DNA of 64,000 nt from JASSUD01 sp031963045 (GCA_031963045.1 JASSUK010000010.1:32975-96974), one strand, 5' to 3'; positions 7,966-18,444 are shown, counted from the stretch's first letter. Notes: a model not told the origin generated them from the sequence alone. A program made the numbers and translations.

Positions 7966-10775
7966 CGCTCAGCGATAGCTGCAGATCTAGGGTTAATTGC
8001 TTCTGTTTCAATTTTCTTTAATCCATAACGGCCTACTGTAATTGCTAGCATTTTATTGGGCAGAAAAGTCCCTACCTTTTTAACCCTGAAATCAGCGTTT
8101 ATTGCTTTCTCTATCGCTGTAGATTCGCCACTGATTTTTGTATTTAATCCTTGTATTAATAATTTCTTGAATGGTTTAAATTTCTCACTACTGCTTAATT
8201 CCGATGGTATTTGCGTAAATGGATGTGCTATTAATGAATAAAACACGGCTGTTTTATTTTTTTCATTAATAGACATGGATCCTATGCCATAAACAGTTGG
8301 TGATGATTTATCATTTTTGTTAATGACTGCGAAATGGTTTAGGTGTTCTGCATCCCACGCTTGGCGAGAAACATTTACTAACAAACTAAGATTATGTTTT
8401 TGCTTTTCGGATAAATCAGATCTAAAGTTATGGATCAAATTTTTAGCGATATATGAGAATATTTGAAACTGGGTATCAATGTTATCATTGCTAAGTAAGG
8501 AAGATTGCCTCGCGGTCCTTGCACTTCCAATATCATTAGTCTCTACCACCTTAAAATCGTTATTAGCTTTATAGGTTTTTGTCTTTTCCGAAAAAGATTC
8601 AACTCTCTTGTTACGCATCCATATAGCCACTGCCAACGGAATTTTAGCGCCCTTTCTCTGGTATTTAGGAATGATTATTTCTTTGTTCCCAGTTTCTCCT
8701 TCGACAGAGTTAGCATTGGGCGCAAGTCCATCCGGATCCGATAAAGTAATCGGGTTATTTCTAACCATACGAAACAGATTGAGGCCATCTGCAGTTCCTG
8801 CCGGATCGGGATTGAGCCAACGAGCTAGCCAAGGAGCGTAATAACGAAAGCCGTAGTAATACAACCCAGTGGCATCACGCTCCTTACCTGAATAACGCAC
8901 GACTTTGTATTTGGCTTCCACATCATTTTTTGCAGTCCAAATAGCAGTGCCGCCGAAGGGGTAATATTCTTCGTAACTCAATATGTCGGCAGCTTGATCT
9001 AGCTCCAGCGCGCTGGAGCCCAAATGGTTGCTTAGGCTGTAACGGAATTGGTTTTGAGGCTGATCTGCTTCCTGTCGCTTACTTTGTTCCCAATGTTGGA
9101 TCCGCAGTTGAGCACGGCTTGCAGCATCTATGCAAATGACGTGTTGCTCTTCGCTTAATTTTCCATTCACGCCGTAGCCTCGACGTATTTCGAGTCCAGG
9201 CAAGTAAATAATCTCCGCACAGCGCATGGCGTCGGTTTCGTGCTTTACCAGAGCGCGTGTGGTTTTTCTAATGCGATGTCCGCTGCCATCATATTGGTAA
9301 TTTTCCTCGTCATCAGGCGTGTTTGAACGAGCAATAGAAGTTACTCGACATAGCTGATTACGGGTATCCCATGCAAGCGTCTGTCCGCTGCTCAGCGCAG
9401 TAGGATTGCCATTCGCGTCATAGTCCAGTTTACTAAAGCACTCTTTATCTACTTGCAGGTTTGACACTAGCACCAGCCGGTTACTCCCCTTCCCTATTGT
9501 CATATTTTGTGTAAAGGGAGAGGCACCAGTCTCACCCCTAATGACAATCATATTTCCCCCGGCATCGTAGGCATAAGTACGCGTGTAATTTACGTAGGTA
9601 CCTACTGGATGCGAAGTGATCTTCAAGGCGGAAGGAGCGGTACTGCCTTGCGCAGCGCCAGCATGTTCACGTCCCGTTGCTTTGACTAATTGATATAGGG
9701 TGTCATAGGTGTAGGTTGATGCAGCATTGATTTGTTGATTATTAAAAAATTGCGATGGAGGGGCTTTATCTTCGATACGCAGGATATTGCCAACAGGGTC
9801 ATAGTGATAGTGCAAGTGCTGTAACTGGCTTGAGCGATCTGGCTGATTGTGTTTAGCAGGCCGCAGCGTGCGTACGCTGCTAAGCCTTTGTGTTTTGAGG
9901 TCGTACGTGTAATCCGTTATTACGCCATTGCCCGCCTCTTCGTGAAGCACTTGCCCCAAGGCGTTGTAGATTAGCCCCTTGGCTACTATCTGCTCTTCTA
10001 AGCCGTGCAATTTCACATAGGCCGTTTGTAATCGGCCTGCTAGGGTGTAGGTAAAACGCTGTTCATTATCTTTAGCGTCTTTCTGGCTGAGCAGCTCGCC
10101 CACTGCGTTGTACGCCCAATGGGTTGCATACGATTGCGCTTCTAATTGCGTGTTTCGTTCTGCCTCTTTCTCGAGCCAATTTGGTACAGCTTTGTTGGGT
10201 AGCAAGCGTCGAATCTCGTGCTGCACTGCACCCGTTAGGCTATAGCTTTTGATTTCAAGCGTGCCTGCGGGATCATCATGCCGAATTAAGCAGCCTTGTT
10301 GATTATCCGCCCTGTCACCGTGAGCGCCATAGGCGAAACGTTCTACGCACCGTTCTTCATCGTGCTGCATTTTTTCGTGAACAGCTACAGGCCGTAACAA
10401 ACGGTCATACTCAGTTCTCGTCGAGGTTCCTCGCGCATCGACAGTCTGTAAAAGCTGGCCCGCTGCGCCATACCAGTGCGCCCGCCACCCGGCATCTACA
10501 CTATCCGTATGTACAATCTGACCGGACAGCGAATAAGAAGTCACCAGATTGGGACGTGCCTCTGAGGTGGCAAATAGCTTTGGGTCGAAGCTACTGATCA
10601 GCCGTTGTGCTGCGTCGTATCGGTGTTGGGTGATCCGCTCTATGAGGGCCTGCGCCTTCGGAGCACGGTGATATGCCACTTTGCGTATCGTTAATCCGCG
10701 TGGATCTCGTACATTTAACATGGGCGTATCCGCGCAGAGCTTACCGATCTGTTTGCGCTTCTCAGAATGCATCAT
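7938..10775 (-). CDS. Tc toxin C component, TccC-like, tip 1 (GNAT-like)
   Basis: C component of an ABC insecticidal toxin complex. Residues 1-690 are an RHS/YD-repeat shell that would close a cocoon with TcB. The core ends in SGKERDATGLYYYGFRYYAP, then NPITLSDPDGL, the conserved auto-proteolysis region. The 250-residue tail is the delivered toxin. Its C-terminus reads EAINPRSAAIAERYGFR, strongly like the last motif of GNAT acetyltransferases, with a GIGSMSI strand before it; no clear acetyl-CoA RxxGxG loop is visible. The frame opens at a TTG at 10796, but the ATG at 10775 aligns better with the second tccC. The core is a close paralogue of that gene. Confidence 0.88.
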   Translation of the reverse strand: MMHSEKRKQIGKLCADTPMLNVRDPRGLTIRKVAYHRAPKAQALIERITQHRYDAAQRLISSFDPKLFATSEARPNLVTSYSLSGQIVHTDSVDAGWRAHWYGAAGQLLQTVDARGTSTRTEYDRLLRPVAVHEKMQHDEERCVERFAYGAHGDRADNQQGCLIRHDDPAGTLEIKSYSLTGAVQHEIRRLLPNKAVPNWLEKEAERNTQLEAQSYATHWAYNAVGELLSQKDAKDNEQRFTYTLAGRLQTAYVKLHGLEEQIVAKGLIYNALGQVLHEEAGNGVITDYTYDLKTQRLSSVRTLRPAKHNQPDRSSQLQHLHYHYDPVGNILRIEDKAPPSQFFNNQQINAASTYTYDTLYQLVKATGREHAGAAQGSTAPSALKITSHPVGTYVNYTRTYAYDAGGNMIVIRGETGASPFTQNMTIGKGSNRLVLVSNLQVDKECFSKLDYDANGNPTALSSGQTLAWDTRNQLCRVTSIARSNTPDDEENYQYDGSGHRIRKTTRALVKHETDAMRCAEIIYLPGLEIRRGYGVNGKLSEEQHVICIDAASRAQLRIQHWEQSKRQEADQPQNQFRYSLSNHLGSSALELDQAADILSYEEYYPFGGTAIWTAKNDVEAKYKVVRYSGKERDATGLYYYGFRYYAPWLARWLNPDPAGTADGLNLFRMVRNNPITLSDPDGLAPNANSVEGETGNKEIIIPKYQRKGAKIPLAVAIWMRNKRVESFSEKTKTYKANNDFKVVETNDIGSARTARQSSLLSNDNIDTQFQIFSYIAKNLIHNFRSDLSEKQKHNLSLLVNVSRQAWDAEHLNHFAVINKNDKSSPTVYGIGSMSINEKNKTAVFYSLIAHPFTQIPSELSSSEKFKPFKKLLIQGLNTKISGESTAIEKAINADFRVKKVGTFLPNKMLAITVGRYGLKKIETEAINPRSAAIAERYGFRSVNR

Positions 10776-10884
10776 GAAATTTGCTCGCTCATACAATCAT
10801 TATTTGCCTAGATACGTCGACCCTATAATTCAAATGCTGATATTTTTTCTTCTAACGTCTATCTATAGGTAGTTCCAGCTTGGG

Positions 10885-11112
10885 CTAATACAACCGCATC
10901 CCATCTGCAAACGGCTCCAACCGGGATCCTACTGCCCCAGTTGCCGAACCTAGCTTACCTCCTTCCCTTGCTACCCTTAACAAAGCCTAGTATGCAATTA
11001 ACAGCCGAATGGCGGCATTCTTTTCTTTGGTAATTCCGACCAGCTTTGCCGTAATCGGTAACCCTGCTTCAAATTGACATCTCTTTCCTTCTTCTAGGAT
11101 AAAAGTGGCAAC
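10885..11112 (-). pseudogene. Degraded small ORF between the two tccC genes
   Basis: A leftward frame of about 75 codons begins just after the second tccC stop and is interrupted by one TAG near its middle. The two halves read protein-like (EGKRCQFEAGLPITAKLVGI, then GGKLGSATGAVGSRLEPF). No start codon or ribosome-binding site is obvious, and I do not recognise the family. The position directly behind a toxin gene would suit a lost immunity or accessory gene, but this is speculation. Confidence 0.35.
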
Positions 11113-11117
11113 TTATT

Positions 11118-14024
11118 TCAGGACTGGTCATACATAAAAAATGATAAAAGAGTATCGTTCACCCACTGTTGAGCCCAAGGTTCAGGTTTGAACGTAAGCG
11201 ATGGCATAGTGCTAGGTGGAGTAGGGTTATCCAACCGTTCCAGAAACTCTTTTGCATCAAAATACTGCACCTCCTTTCCAGTTTTGGCGAATTTTCTGCC
11301 AGACATTGCATCAAATTTACCCATGACGCCTAAGTCTATTGCATGGAGTGCTGCCGCATCTGGATTAGCCGCAGGGGTTGTCAAAAATACAATTTTGTCT
11401 GTTTGCCGAAGCATATGATCGAAAGAATTATCAGCTAGCCTGAAGTCTAAAGAGAGGCTCCCCCCATGTGTTGCAGCTGCTTGGTTAGCCTTATCAAATA
11501 TCGGACGATATTCTCTCTGATTAATATACAGCGCTTCACCAGCATCGTAATTTTTTAATGCTTCCGCTAGCTGATTTCGATATGCAGGCGCTTCTGCTCC
11601 ACTGCCCGTCCCAACATGGTCTCTATGTGCTTGCTTGACCTCTTGATAGGCAGGTGCAAAATTTTCAATTTTGTTTGCAATGTCGCTGCCCTTTCTGGGC
11701 AGACCTGCAGCTAATACTGTGTAGCCAATCGGGTGTTCAGCTTGGTGGGTGTCGCCAGATACTTTTAGGTTGGGTAGCTTAGTTGCAGAATCTATTCCAG
11801 ATAATACTGTAAGACGTTTTTGCTCTTTTGAGCTCCTGGCATACGACGCGTCATTATTTTTGAAACTAAATGATGCTTTTAGCCTTGTATGTGTTGCTTG
11901 GGAAAAAGGAAGATCTTTCTTCTTTTTAGCAGCCGAACCTCCTCCAGCAGAATTTGCGTTTCTTTTTGCCATTAACCCTTTATGGTCTGACAAGGTGATC
12001 GGATTATTTCTGATCATTCTGAAAAGATTGAATCCATCGATAGTTCCAGCCGGATCGGGATTTAACCATCGTCCTAGCCATGGCGCGTAATACCGGAAGC
12101 CGTAGTAGTACAGCCCGGTGGCATCTCGCTCTTTGCCGGAATAACGCACGACTTTATATTTAGCCTCAATTTGGCTTTTCGCAGCCCAAATTGCGGTACC
12201 GCCGAAGGGGTAATATTCTTCGTAACTCAGTATGTTGGCTGTCTGATCTAGCTCAAATGTGCTGGAGCCGAGGTGGTTGCCTAAGCTGTAGCGGAACTGG
12301 TCTTGAGGTGGAACTTCTTTTATCTGCCGCTTAGGCTGGGCCCAATGCTGAATTCGCACTTGTGCTCGACCCACAGCACCGGCGCAAATGACGTGCAGTT
12401 CTTCGCTTAATTCACCGTTGACGTTATAGCCTCGACGTATTTCCAGGCCAGGTAGGTAAATGACTTCGGCAAAGCGCATGGTGAGGGTTTTGCCATTCAC
12501 CAGGGCACGCGTGGTTTTTCGGACACGCTGCCCGCCTCCATCGTACTGATAGTTTTCTTCATCGTCGGGCGCGTTGGGGCGATGAACCGATGTCACGCGG
12601 CATAGCTGATTGCGGGTATCCCATGCAAGTGTTTGCCCTGTACTTAAACTAGCGGGGTTGCCGTTGGAGTCAAAGGTCAGATGACTAACGTTATCGCCTG
12701 CTTGCAAACCTGATACTGCAGATAATCGATTACTCCCTTTAGCTATCGTCATATTTTGCGTAAAGGGGGATGCGCCGATTTCGCTTTTGATGGTGGTCAG
12801 ATTTCCCCCGTCATCGTATGCATAGGTTCGGGTGTAATTGACATAGGTGCCTGCCGAATGTGAGCCCATCTCCAAGGCTGAAGGAGGAGCACTGCCTTGC
12901 ACTGCACCGGCGTGTTCTCGCCCGGTCGCTTCTACTAATTGATACAGCGTATCGTAAGTGTATGTGGATACGGCCTCAACACGTTGATTATTGAAAAACT
13001 GGGTGCGGAGAGCTTTATCTTCGATACTCAGGATATTGCCCACGGAATCATAGCAATAATGTAGATCTTGCAGCACACTCGAACGATTGGATTGAGTAGG
13101 CCGCAGCGTGCGCACGCTACTGAGTCGCTGTGTTTTAGGCTCGTAGATGTAATCGGTTACAACGCCATTGCCCGCCTCTTCCCGAAGCGGTTGTCCCAAT
13201 GCATTGTAGATTAACCCTTTGGCTACAATCTGCTCTGCTTTTTGGTCACTTAGCTTGATATAGGCAGTCTGTAATTGGCCAGCGATGTTGAGCTCGAAAC
13301 GTTGGATATTACCTTGCGCATCGCGCTGGCTAAGCAGTTCGCCCAAGGCGTTGTGCTGCCAATGGGTCTCATAGGATTGGGTTTCTAGCAGTTTGTCTCG
13401 TTCCGCTGCATTCTCAGGCCAATCAGGCTCGGTAAGCTCAGGCAGCAAACGCCGAGCCTCACGTTGTACTGCCCCCATTAAGCTATAGCTTTGGATTTCG
13501 CGCGTCCCGGCAGGATCATCATGTCGAATTAAGCGCCCTTGTTTGTTGTGCGAAGCATCTGCGACGCCGCCATAGGTGAACCGTTCTACACATCGTTCGT
13601 TCTCGTCCTGCCCTTTTTCATGCACCGCCACGGGCCGCAATAGACAGTCATACTCAGTTCGCGTATGGGTTTGACGTGTGTCAACAGTTTGTAAAACCTG
13701 GCCCGCCACACCGTACCAATGTGCCCGCCAGCCAGCATCCACGCTGTCAGACCGCATAACGCGTCCGGATAGGGAGTAGGCCGTGCCCCAATTAGGCTGC
13801 GGCCTAGCGTCTCCCGCTTCTAGCGCCTGTTTTGACAACTTGGGATCGATGCTACTAATCAATTGCCCAGCTGCATCGTATCGATGGTGAGTGATCTGTT
13901 CAACGATGGCCTCAGCCTTCGGAGCGCGGTGATAAGCCACCTCCCGCACCATTAATCCACGCGCATCACATACGGTTAAGGTGGGTGTATTGGCGCAGAG
14001 CACCCCGATCTGTTCAAGTGCCAT
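11118..14024 (-). CDS. Tc toxin C component, TccC-like, tip 2
   Basis: Second C component, 968 residues. Residues 1-680 form the RHS shell, highly similar along the whole length to the neighbouring tccC. The junction reads NNPITLSDHKGL, so the usual DPxG has become DHKG. The tail starts with a flexible basic stretch containing AAKKKKDLP and then carries a domain with GDTHQAEHPIGYTVLAAG and ENFAPAYQEVKQAH near residues 757-800. A related domain stands alone at 38166-38876. The activity of this tip is not known to me. The gene overlaps the end of the upstream TcB gene by 11 bases, so translation is probably coupled and this C component is the default partner. Confidence 0.9.
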   Translation of the reverse strand: MALEQIGVLCANTPTLTVCDARGLMVREVAYHRAPKAEAIVEQITHHRYDAAGQLISSIDPKLSKQALEAGDARPQPNWGTAYSLSGRVMRSDSVDAGWRAHWYGVAGQVLQTVDTRQTHTRTEYDCLLRPVAVHEKGQDENERCVERFTYGGVADASHNKQGRLIRHDDPAGTREIQSYSLMGAVQREARRLLPELTEPDWPENAAERDKLLETQSYETHWQHNALGELLSQRDAQGNIQRFELNIAGQLQTAYIKLSDQKAEQIVAKGLIYNALGQPLREEAGNGVVTDYIYEPKTQRLSSVRTLRPTQSNRSSVLQDLHYCYDSVGNILSIEDKALRTQFFNNQRVEAVSTYTYDTLYQLVEATGREHAGAVQGSAPPSALEMGSHSAGTYVNYTRTYAYDDGGNLTTIKSEIGASPFTQNMTIAKGSNRLSAVSGLQAGDNVSHLTFDSNGNPASLSTGQTLAWDTRNQLCRVTSVHRPNAPDDEENYQYDGGGQRVRKTTRALVNGKTLTMRFAEVIYLPGLEIRRGYNVNGELSEELHVICAGAVGRAQVRIQHWAQPKRQIKEVPPQDQFRYSLGNHLGSSTFELDQTANILSYEEYYPFGGTAIWAAKSQIEAKYKVVRYSGKERDATGLYYYGFRYYAPWLGRWLNPDPAGTIDGFNLFRMIRNNPITLSDHKGLMAKRNANSAGGGSAAKKKKDLPFSQATHTRLKASFSFKNNDASYARSSKEQKRLTVLSGIDSATKLPNLKVSGDTHQAEHPIGYTVLAAGLPRKGSDIANKIENFAPAYQEVKQAHRDHVGTGSGAEAPAYRNQLAEALKNYDAGEALYINQREYRPIFDKANQAAATHGGSLSLDFRLADNSFDHMLRQTDKIVFLTTPAANPDAAALHAIDLGVMGKFDAMSGRKFAKTGKEVQYFDAKEFLERLDNPTPPSTMPSLTFKPEPWAQQWVNDTLLSFFMYDQS

Positions 14025-17000
14025 GCTTAACCTCGACTTCTAAGGCAGGTTGTGCCTGCGCCGATTGCTGTACCAATACTTCGGCCAACGTGTCGTTTTC
14101 GTCTTCTTTGATTCCATACCATGCGTGGTAGGTCTGACGCCGGAGGTAACCTTGCGCTGTCACCACGCGCACTTCTCGGCCTAGCGGGTCGTAGTAATGG
14201 GTATCGTAATAGCCGAAATCCCGAAACGCAGCATCATCTATATAGCGAGAAGAATTAATAAAATACGGTTGATAACTTCGCACGGGCAGCCCTTTATTGT
14301 TGTATTCCACGCGCCCTGACACGACCCAGCGTGTATCAGTCTCGATTTCAACGGGCTTACCGTTTTTAATCGTGAATTCGTGACGCCGGTCAATTTTGTA
14401 GGCCAGGCCTGGTTCGACTTTTTGCCTGGTCTGTAACACACGGCCAAATCCATCTGAGTGAACAAGGGTGATGCGCACCTGCGCGTTGGGATCGTTTGCG
14501 TAGTTGTCAGAGACTAAGGCTGCGCTATGGACGGGTTTGCGGTCTGTTATCCAGTTCAGCGCATCATAGAAGTACGCGGTGGCATAAGGACCCAAAGCCC
14601 GTTCAGGCTTTTGAAGGACCTGTTCTATCGAAATGGTGAGCCTCGCCATTGCTTGCTTGGTCAGGTGAGCACCCTCATACAAAGGGGCAAACCCTACACG
14701 CTGCCCCGCTTCCTTGCCGTAAAAGCTGGAAACAGAGAGCCGACCCAAAGCATCATAGTGGGCCTCCTGCACATTCTCATTTGGATCAATCAGGCGGAAT
14801 GGCAATAAGTAACGATAGTCGTACTGCGCTTTTGTCTGATGGCCCATTGCATCGGTCACGCAAGTGACCAAGCATGCATACGGATCATAGGTAATAGTGG
14901 TCCCTCCTACACCAGCAGCGGGTTGATAGCCAATTAAGCGCCTGAAGTGATTTGGCGTGTCATAGGTACATATCGACTGCTTGATCGCCCATAATGTTTC
15001 CCTTTCGGTTGACCACAGAGCGCCAGATAGTGCTATATAGCCCGCTTTTTCCAAAGCAGGCTTGAGCGCTGCCCCACTCAATTCGGGAAGATCTTTATAG
15101 GCCTGAAGCGTCTGATCATTGAATTCGGCGGACTCGATATGCTGCAACAAGCCCTCTCGTGTCACCGGCGGATTTTGGATTGTATTGTCGGTCTCATAGC
15201 GATAAATTTGGTGACTCAGTAGCGTGCTGGTACCGTCAAGTACAGTGCGTGGATCACACAAACTTTCGTAATCAATCGATGCAGGAATTTCATCCTGCAA
15301 AATCTCACGCGCTTCAGTACGCGTTTGGTAGAGCAATGCCAGTCGCCATGCTTGCGAGGTATCCAGATGATGCCAAGCGTGATGAGTTTCAGTAAGCCAC
15401 ATCACTTTTTGCGCAGCATCTTGGGAAGCTTGCCACCATTTTGTTTGGAATGCGTCTGTGAAAGGGGAAGCACCATCGCGGCGCGGATGGTGAATCGTCG
15501 CCGACCGCATCAAGCTGCCATATTGATCCCAGGCCAAGTTGATTTGCTGAGTACATACCGGATCTGTGAGGGTGCGCTCATAGTGGTAGCTGAGCGTTTC
15601 CAATGGCAATGGCAAAACCACCATCCGACGATCTGCCCCGCCGCCTTGTACGCACCGCACCAAATAACGGGATTCGCTCGTCGTATAAGGCCCTGCATCG
15701 GGTCTATCCAAGCCGAAGACCTCTTCTCGCAGCACACTGCCTTTTAAGGCGCGCGCCATCTCGTTACGCCTAGGCGTATCCAGTGCTGCTGTGGTTAAGA
15801 GTTTCTCTTTCTTAGTCTTGGGGTCAAAGCGTGTGAATAACGTCGGTTTTAACGACATGGCCTCGCGATCATGCGTACTGTATCCAGCGCGTGATTGCGT
15901 ATCCTGATCCACACCAGTGTGGTACCAAGTCTTGGTCATGACAGGGGCGGTATACGTGTCCTTTTTGTCCTGCGTCGATAGGGCTGGAAAGTGCTCCGTA
16001 TCAGTATGAATAACTAATCCAAACCCTCTGAACTCGCGCGCTTGCCCATCGTAATATCCATGCCGATAGGCAAACTGTTGCGTGAGGGTATTGTCTGTAA
16101 TTTCATCGAGATGGGTAATTTTCTGTACCACATGCACGGGGAACGGTAAATGGGAGATAGCGATCTGGCCTGTTTTAGATAAATGATTTTTTTCATCCAG
16201 CCATTCCTGGGCGGAGCTGCGGTAAGTGAAATATACCTCCAGACCCATCTTGTTATCGATGGACGTGAGCAAATACGGTTTGCGGCCTTGGCTAAAGTCG
16301 TAGCGCCAATGTTGAGGTTGAGGATGTGGCACGGTCAAAATCAGGCTGGCACAGCCCAATCCATCAATATCCGCAAAATTTAGATGGCAGAGCGCGTCAT
16401 AGCGTAAGCCCTCTGGAAAATGCAGTACCCGAGGTTCGTCAAATCCATTGCCTGACTGATTTCTGAAAATACACAGGCCATCGCTTTGCACATAGATCAG
16501 ATCTGCTGCGCCCGAGCCATCCAGGTCGGCCAAAAAGACACACGCCGGGTTAAATAGCGCTTCCTTGACGGGCAGCTTGATAGTCCAGTTGATAGGGTTT
16601 CCAAAACGGCCTCGGCCTAAATTCGGCCAACACGTCACCATATCGTGACGTACCCGCACCAAATGCTGCTGCCCGCTCCCCAGTACATCGCTAAAAGCGA
16701 CTACTTCTTGGTGGCTAGTTCCTGCCAGCGGCAATGCATCACCCGTGTGCGGGATTTCCAGCGAAGGGGCAAAGCCCTGTTCGCGTTGGTTTGCGTAGAA
16801 CCGCACACTTTTGGGGCCGATCAACACTAAATCCGATAAACCTGCTCCCATCAAATTGGCGAGCTGAGCATGTGGATGGAGAAATTCAGAAGGAAAAGCT
16901 GCAAAGGGCGTGAAGTCTGACCAGGTCTTGTCGGGGCGCTGGGTAAAAAAACCTGCCTGACCAGGGCGTGTCGATACCCAATCGAGCTGGCCATTGCCAG

Positions 17001-18390
17001 TCAAATCTGTCAGCGTATGCAAGGTGTTGGCGCGGCTGTGTCCGAGTGGCGCACTGGGCAGTGGGTGCCACGGCCCATAGGTAACCGCATCGTGCTTCTC
17101 CGCCACAGTCCCTGTCATATCGCGTTGGGGGGCGCGATAACGCCAGCCGGATTCGTCTCGATATAGGATGCCGGGTATGCCTTCGCCATAGAGATCAACC
17201 AACTGATAGCGTTTGGCGTCGTCCAGGCCCACCAAAGGAGACAGCAGACGAAAGTGCGCTCGATCTAGCTGAAAGTGCTCATACCCAAAATAAGTGCCGG
17301 GCAACAATTTGTCGTTTTTTACATCTTGACCCACACCATAGTTCTCCACCACTTGCAAGGTGCTCAAGAAAGGGGTTTTTTCATAGTCCAACAGCATGCG
17401 CTTGACCGGCACCGGCGCTTCGCCCAGTTCGTCGAAAGCATGAAATAGTGAAATTTGCTGACACAGACGATGTGTGCGCACCTCAAAACCTGTGGCGTAA
17501 TCGGAAAAAGTATCCTTGCGCCGCTCCCATAGCCTGGCTGTTCCAAATGTCGGCTGCTCAACACCCTGCTTTGTCGGTACGGCGTAATCAAAATGCACTT
17601 CAAAGTGCCAGCTCTTGTCTGGCACAGAATCAGCATCCCATAAATATAGGAATGGACACCATTTTTTATTGCCATAGCACACACGAACGAGGTAACGATT
17701 TGCCGTATGGTCGCGCAGCTTGTCCGCTTCGGTCAGACCGTCTGCATTTTCGCTACGGTAAGCGTAGTAGATGTGCTCGCCAGTGGGAGATAAAGACTCT
17801 TCCAGGAGCCAACGGGCAATACGGGTATTGGGCGATGCAGGGTCAGCGATGCGGCCTGCTGCCGTTTTACCGTACAGATGCACACTGCCATCTGCGCCGT
17901 GGATGAGCCAAAAACAAGGCTGCTCTGTCTTGGTCGGCGTCCAGCGCTCAATTCGGTCAAAGCTACCTTCAATACGAGGGAAAAACCGCACTACCCAATA
18001 CATCCCCTCGAGTGGTCGACCATCATATTGCTGTACTTCTGTGACCACGATTTTTTGTTGAGCATCTAACTCAGGGACGAGCTCTTCCCCGTTAGGCCCG
18101 ACAAAGGCATCTTCTGGTGTATAAGCAGGCACTCCGTCGGCCAGGCGTCGGGCAATGGCGGGCAATCCTACAGACCATCCCATCCCAAAAGGACCATTAC
18201 CGCTACCACTGCTGTAACTTAAGGCAAGCGAGGGTGCAAAACCGCGTCCTGCACTGACTGGCAGGGGTATGGACAAGGACGCCATACCCGTCATCCCCAC
18301 CGACTGAACGGTTTCATTTAGACCGTGAATGGCCCCACCTCCTTTAGGCAAGGCAAGCTCGGGAACGTGGATTTGATCGTTATTTTCCAA
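14014..18390 (-). CDS. Tc toxin B component (TcaC/TcdB-like)
   Basis: A 1458-residue cocoon subunit that joins TcA to TccC. The N-terminal SpvB-type domain starts with LPKGGGAIHGLNETVQSVG and YSSGSGNGPFGMGW. VCBS/FG-GAP beta-propeller repeats follow, for example LTDLTGNGQLDWVS near residue 465, NLMGAGLSDLVLIG near 513 and LADLDGSGAADLIY near 620; by homology this propeller gates the TcA channel. RHS-type YD repeats occupy the last third (YDPLGREVRVV near the end). The length matches known TcB proteins. The gene lies 54 bases behind tcaB and overlaps tccC, consistent with one leftward operon. Confidence 0.95.
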   Translation of the reverse strand: MENNDQIHVPELALPKGGGAIHGLNETVQSVGMTGMASLSIPLPVSAGRGFAPSLALSYSSGSGNGPFGMGWSVGLPAIARRLADGVPAYTPEDAFVGPNGEELVPELDAQQKIVVTEVQQYDGRPLEGMYWVVRFFPRIEGSFDRIERWTPTKTEQPCFWLIHGADGSVHLYGKTAAGRIADPASPNTRIARWLLEESLSPTGEHIYYAYRSENADGLTEADKLRDHTANRYLVRVCYGNKKWCPFLYLWDADSVPDKSWHFEVHFDYAVPTKQGVEQPTFGTARLWERRKDTFSDYATGFEVRTHRLCQQISLFHAFDELGEAPVPVKRMLLDYEKTPFLSTLQVVENYGVGQDVKNDKLLPGTYFGYEHFQLDRAHFRLLSPLVGLDDAKRYQLVDLYGEGIPGILYRDESGWRYRAPQRDMTGTVAEKHDAVTYGPWHPLPSAPLGHSRANTLHTLTDLTGNGQLDWVSTRPGQAGFFTQRPDKTWSDFTPFAAFPSEFLHPHAQLANLMGAGLSDLVLIGPKSVRFYANQREQGFAPSLEIPHTGDALPLAGTSHQEVVAFSDVLGSGQQHLVRVRHDMVTCWPNLGRGRFGNPINWTIKLPVKEALFNPACVFLADLDGSGAADLIYVQSDGLCIFRNQSGNGFDEPRVLHFPEGLRYDALCHLNFADIDGLGCASLILTVPHPQPQHWRYDFSQGRKPYLLTSIDNKMGLEVYFTYRSSAQEWLDEKNHLSKTGQIAISHLPFPVHVVQKITHLDEITDNTLTQQFAYRHGYYDGQAREFRGFGLVIHTDTEHFPALSTQDKKDTYTAPVMTKTWYHTGVDQDTQSRAGYSTHDREAMSLKPTLFTRFDPKTKKEKLLTTAALDTPRRNEMARALKGSVLREEVFGLDRPDAGPYTTSESRYLVRCVQGGGADRRMVVLPLPLETLSYHYERTLTDPVCTQQINLAWDQYGSLMRSATIHHPRRDGASPFTDAFQTKWWQASQDAAQKVMWLTETHHAWHHLDTSQAWRLALLYQTRTEAREILQDEIPASIDYESLCDPRTVLDGTSTLLSHQIYRYETDNTIQNPPVTREGLLQHIESAEFNDQTLQAYKDLPELSGAALKPALEKAGYIALSGALWSTERETLWAIKQSICTYDTPNHFRRLIGYQPAAGVGGTTITYDPYACLVTCVTDAMGHQTKAQYDYRYLLPFRLIDPNENVQEAHYDALGRLSVSSFYGKEAGQRVGFAPLYEGAHLTKQAMARLTISIEQVLQKPERALGPYATAYFYDALNWITDRKPVHSAALVSDNYANDPNAQVRITLVHSDGFGRVLQTRQKVEPGLAYKIDRRHEFTIKNGKPVEIETDTRWVVSGRVEYNNKGLPVRSYQPYFINSSRYIDDAAFRDFGYYDTHYYDPLGREVRVVTAQGYLRRQTYHAWYGIKEDENDTLAEVLVQQSAQAQPALEVEVKHGT

Positions 18391-18444
18391 AAGGAGTCTC
18401 CAAAAGGCGGTTTTTCTGAATGCTTTGATTTACAGTTTGCCGCC

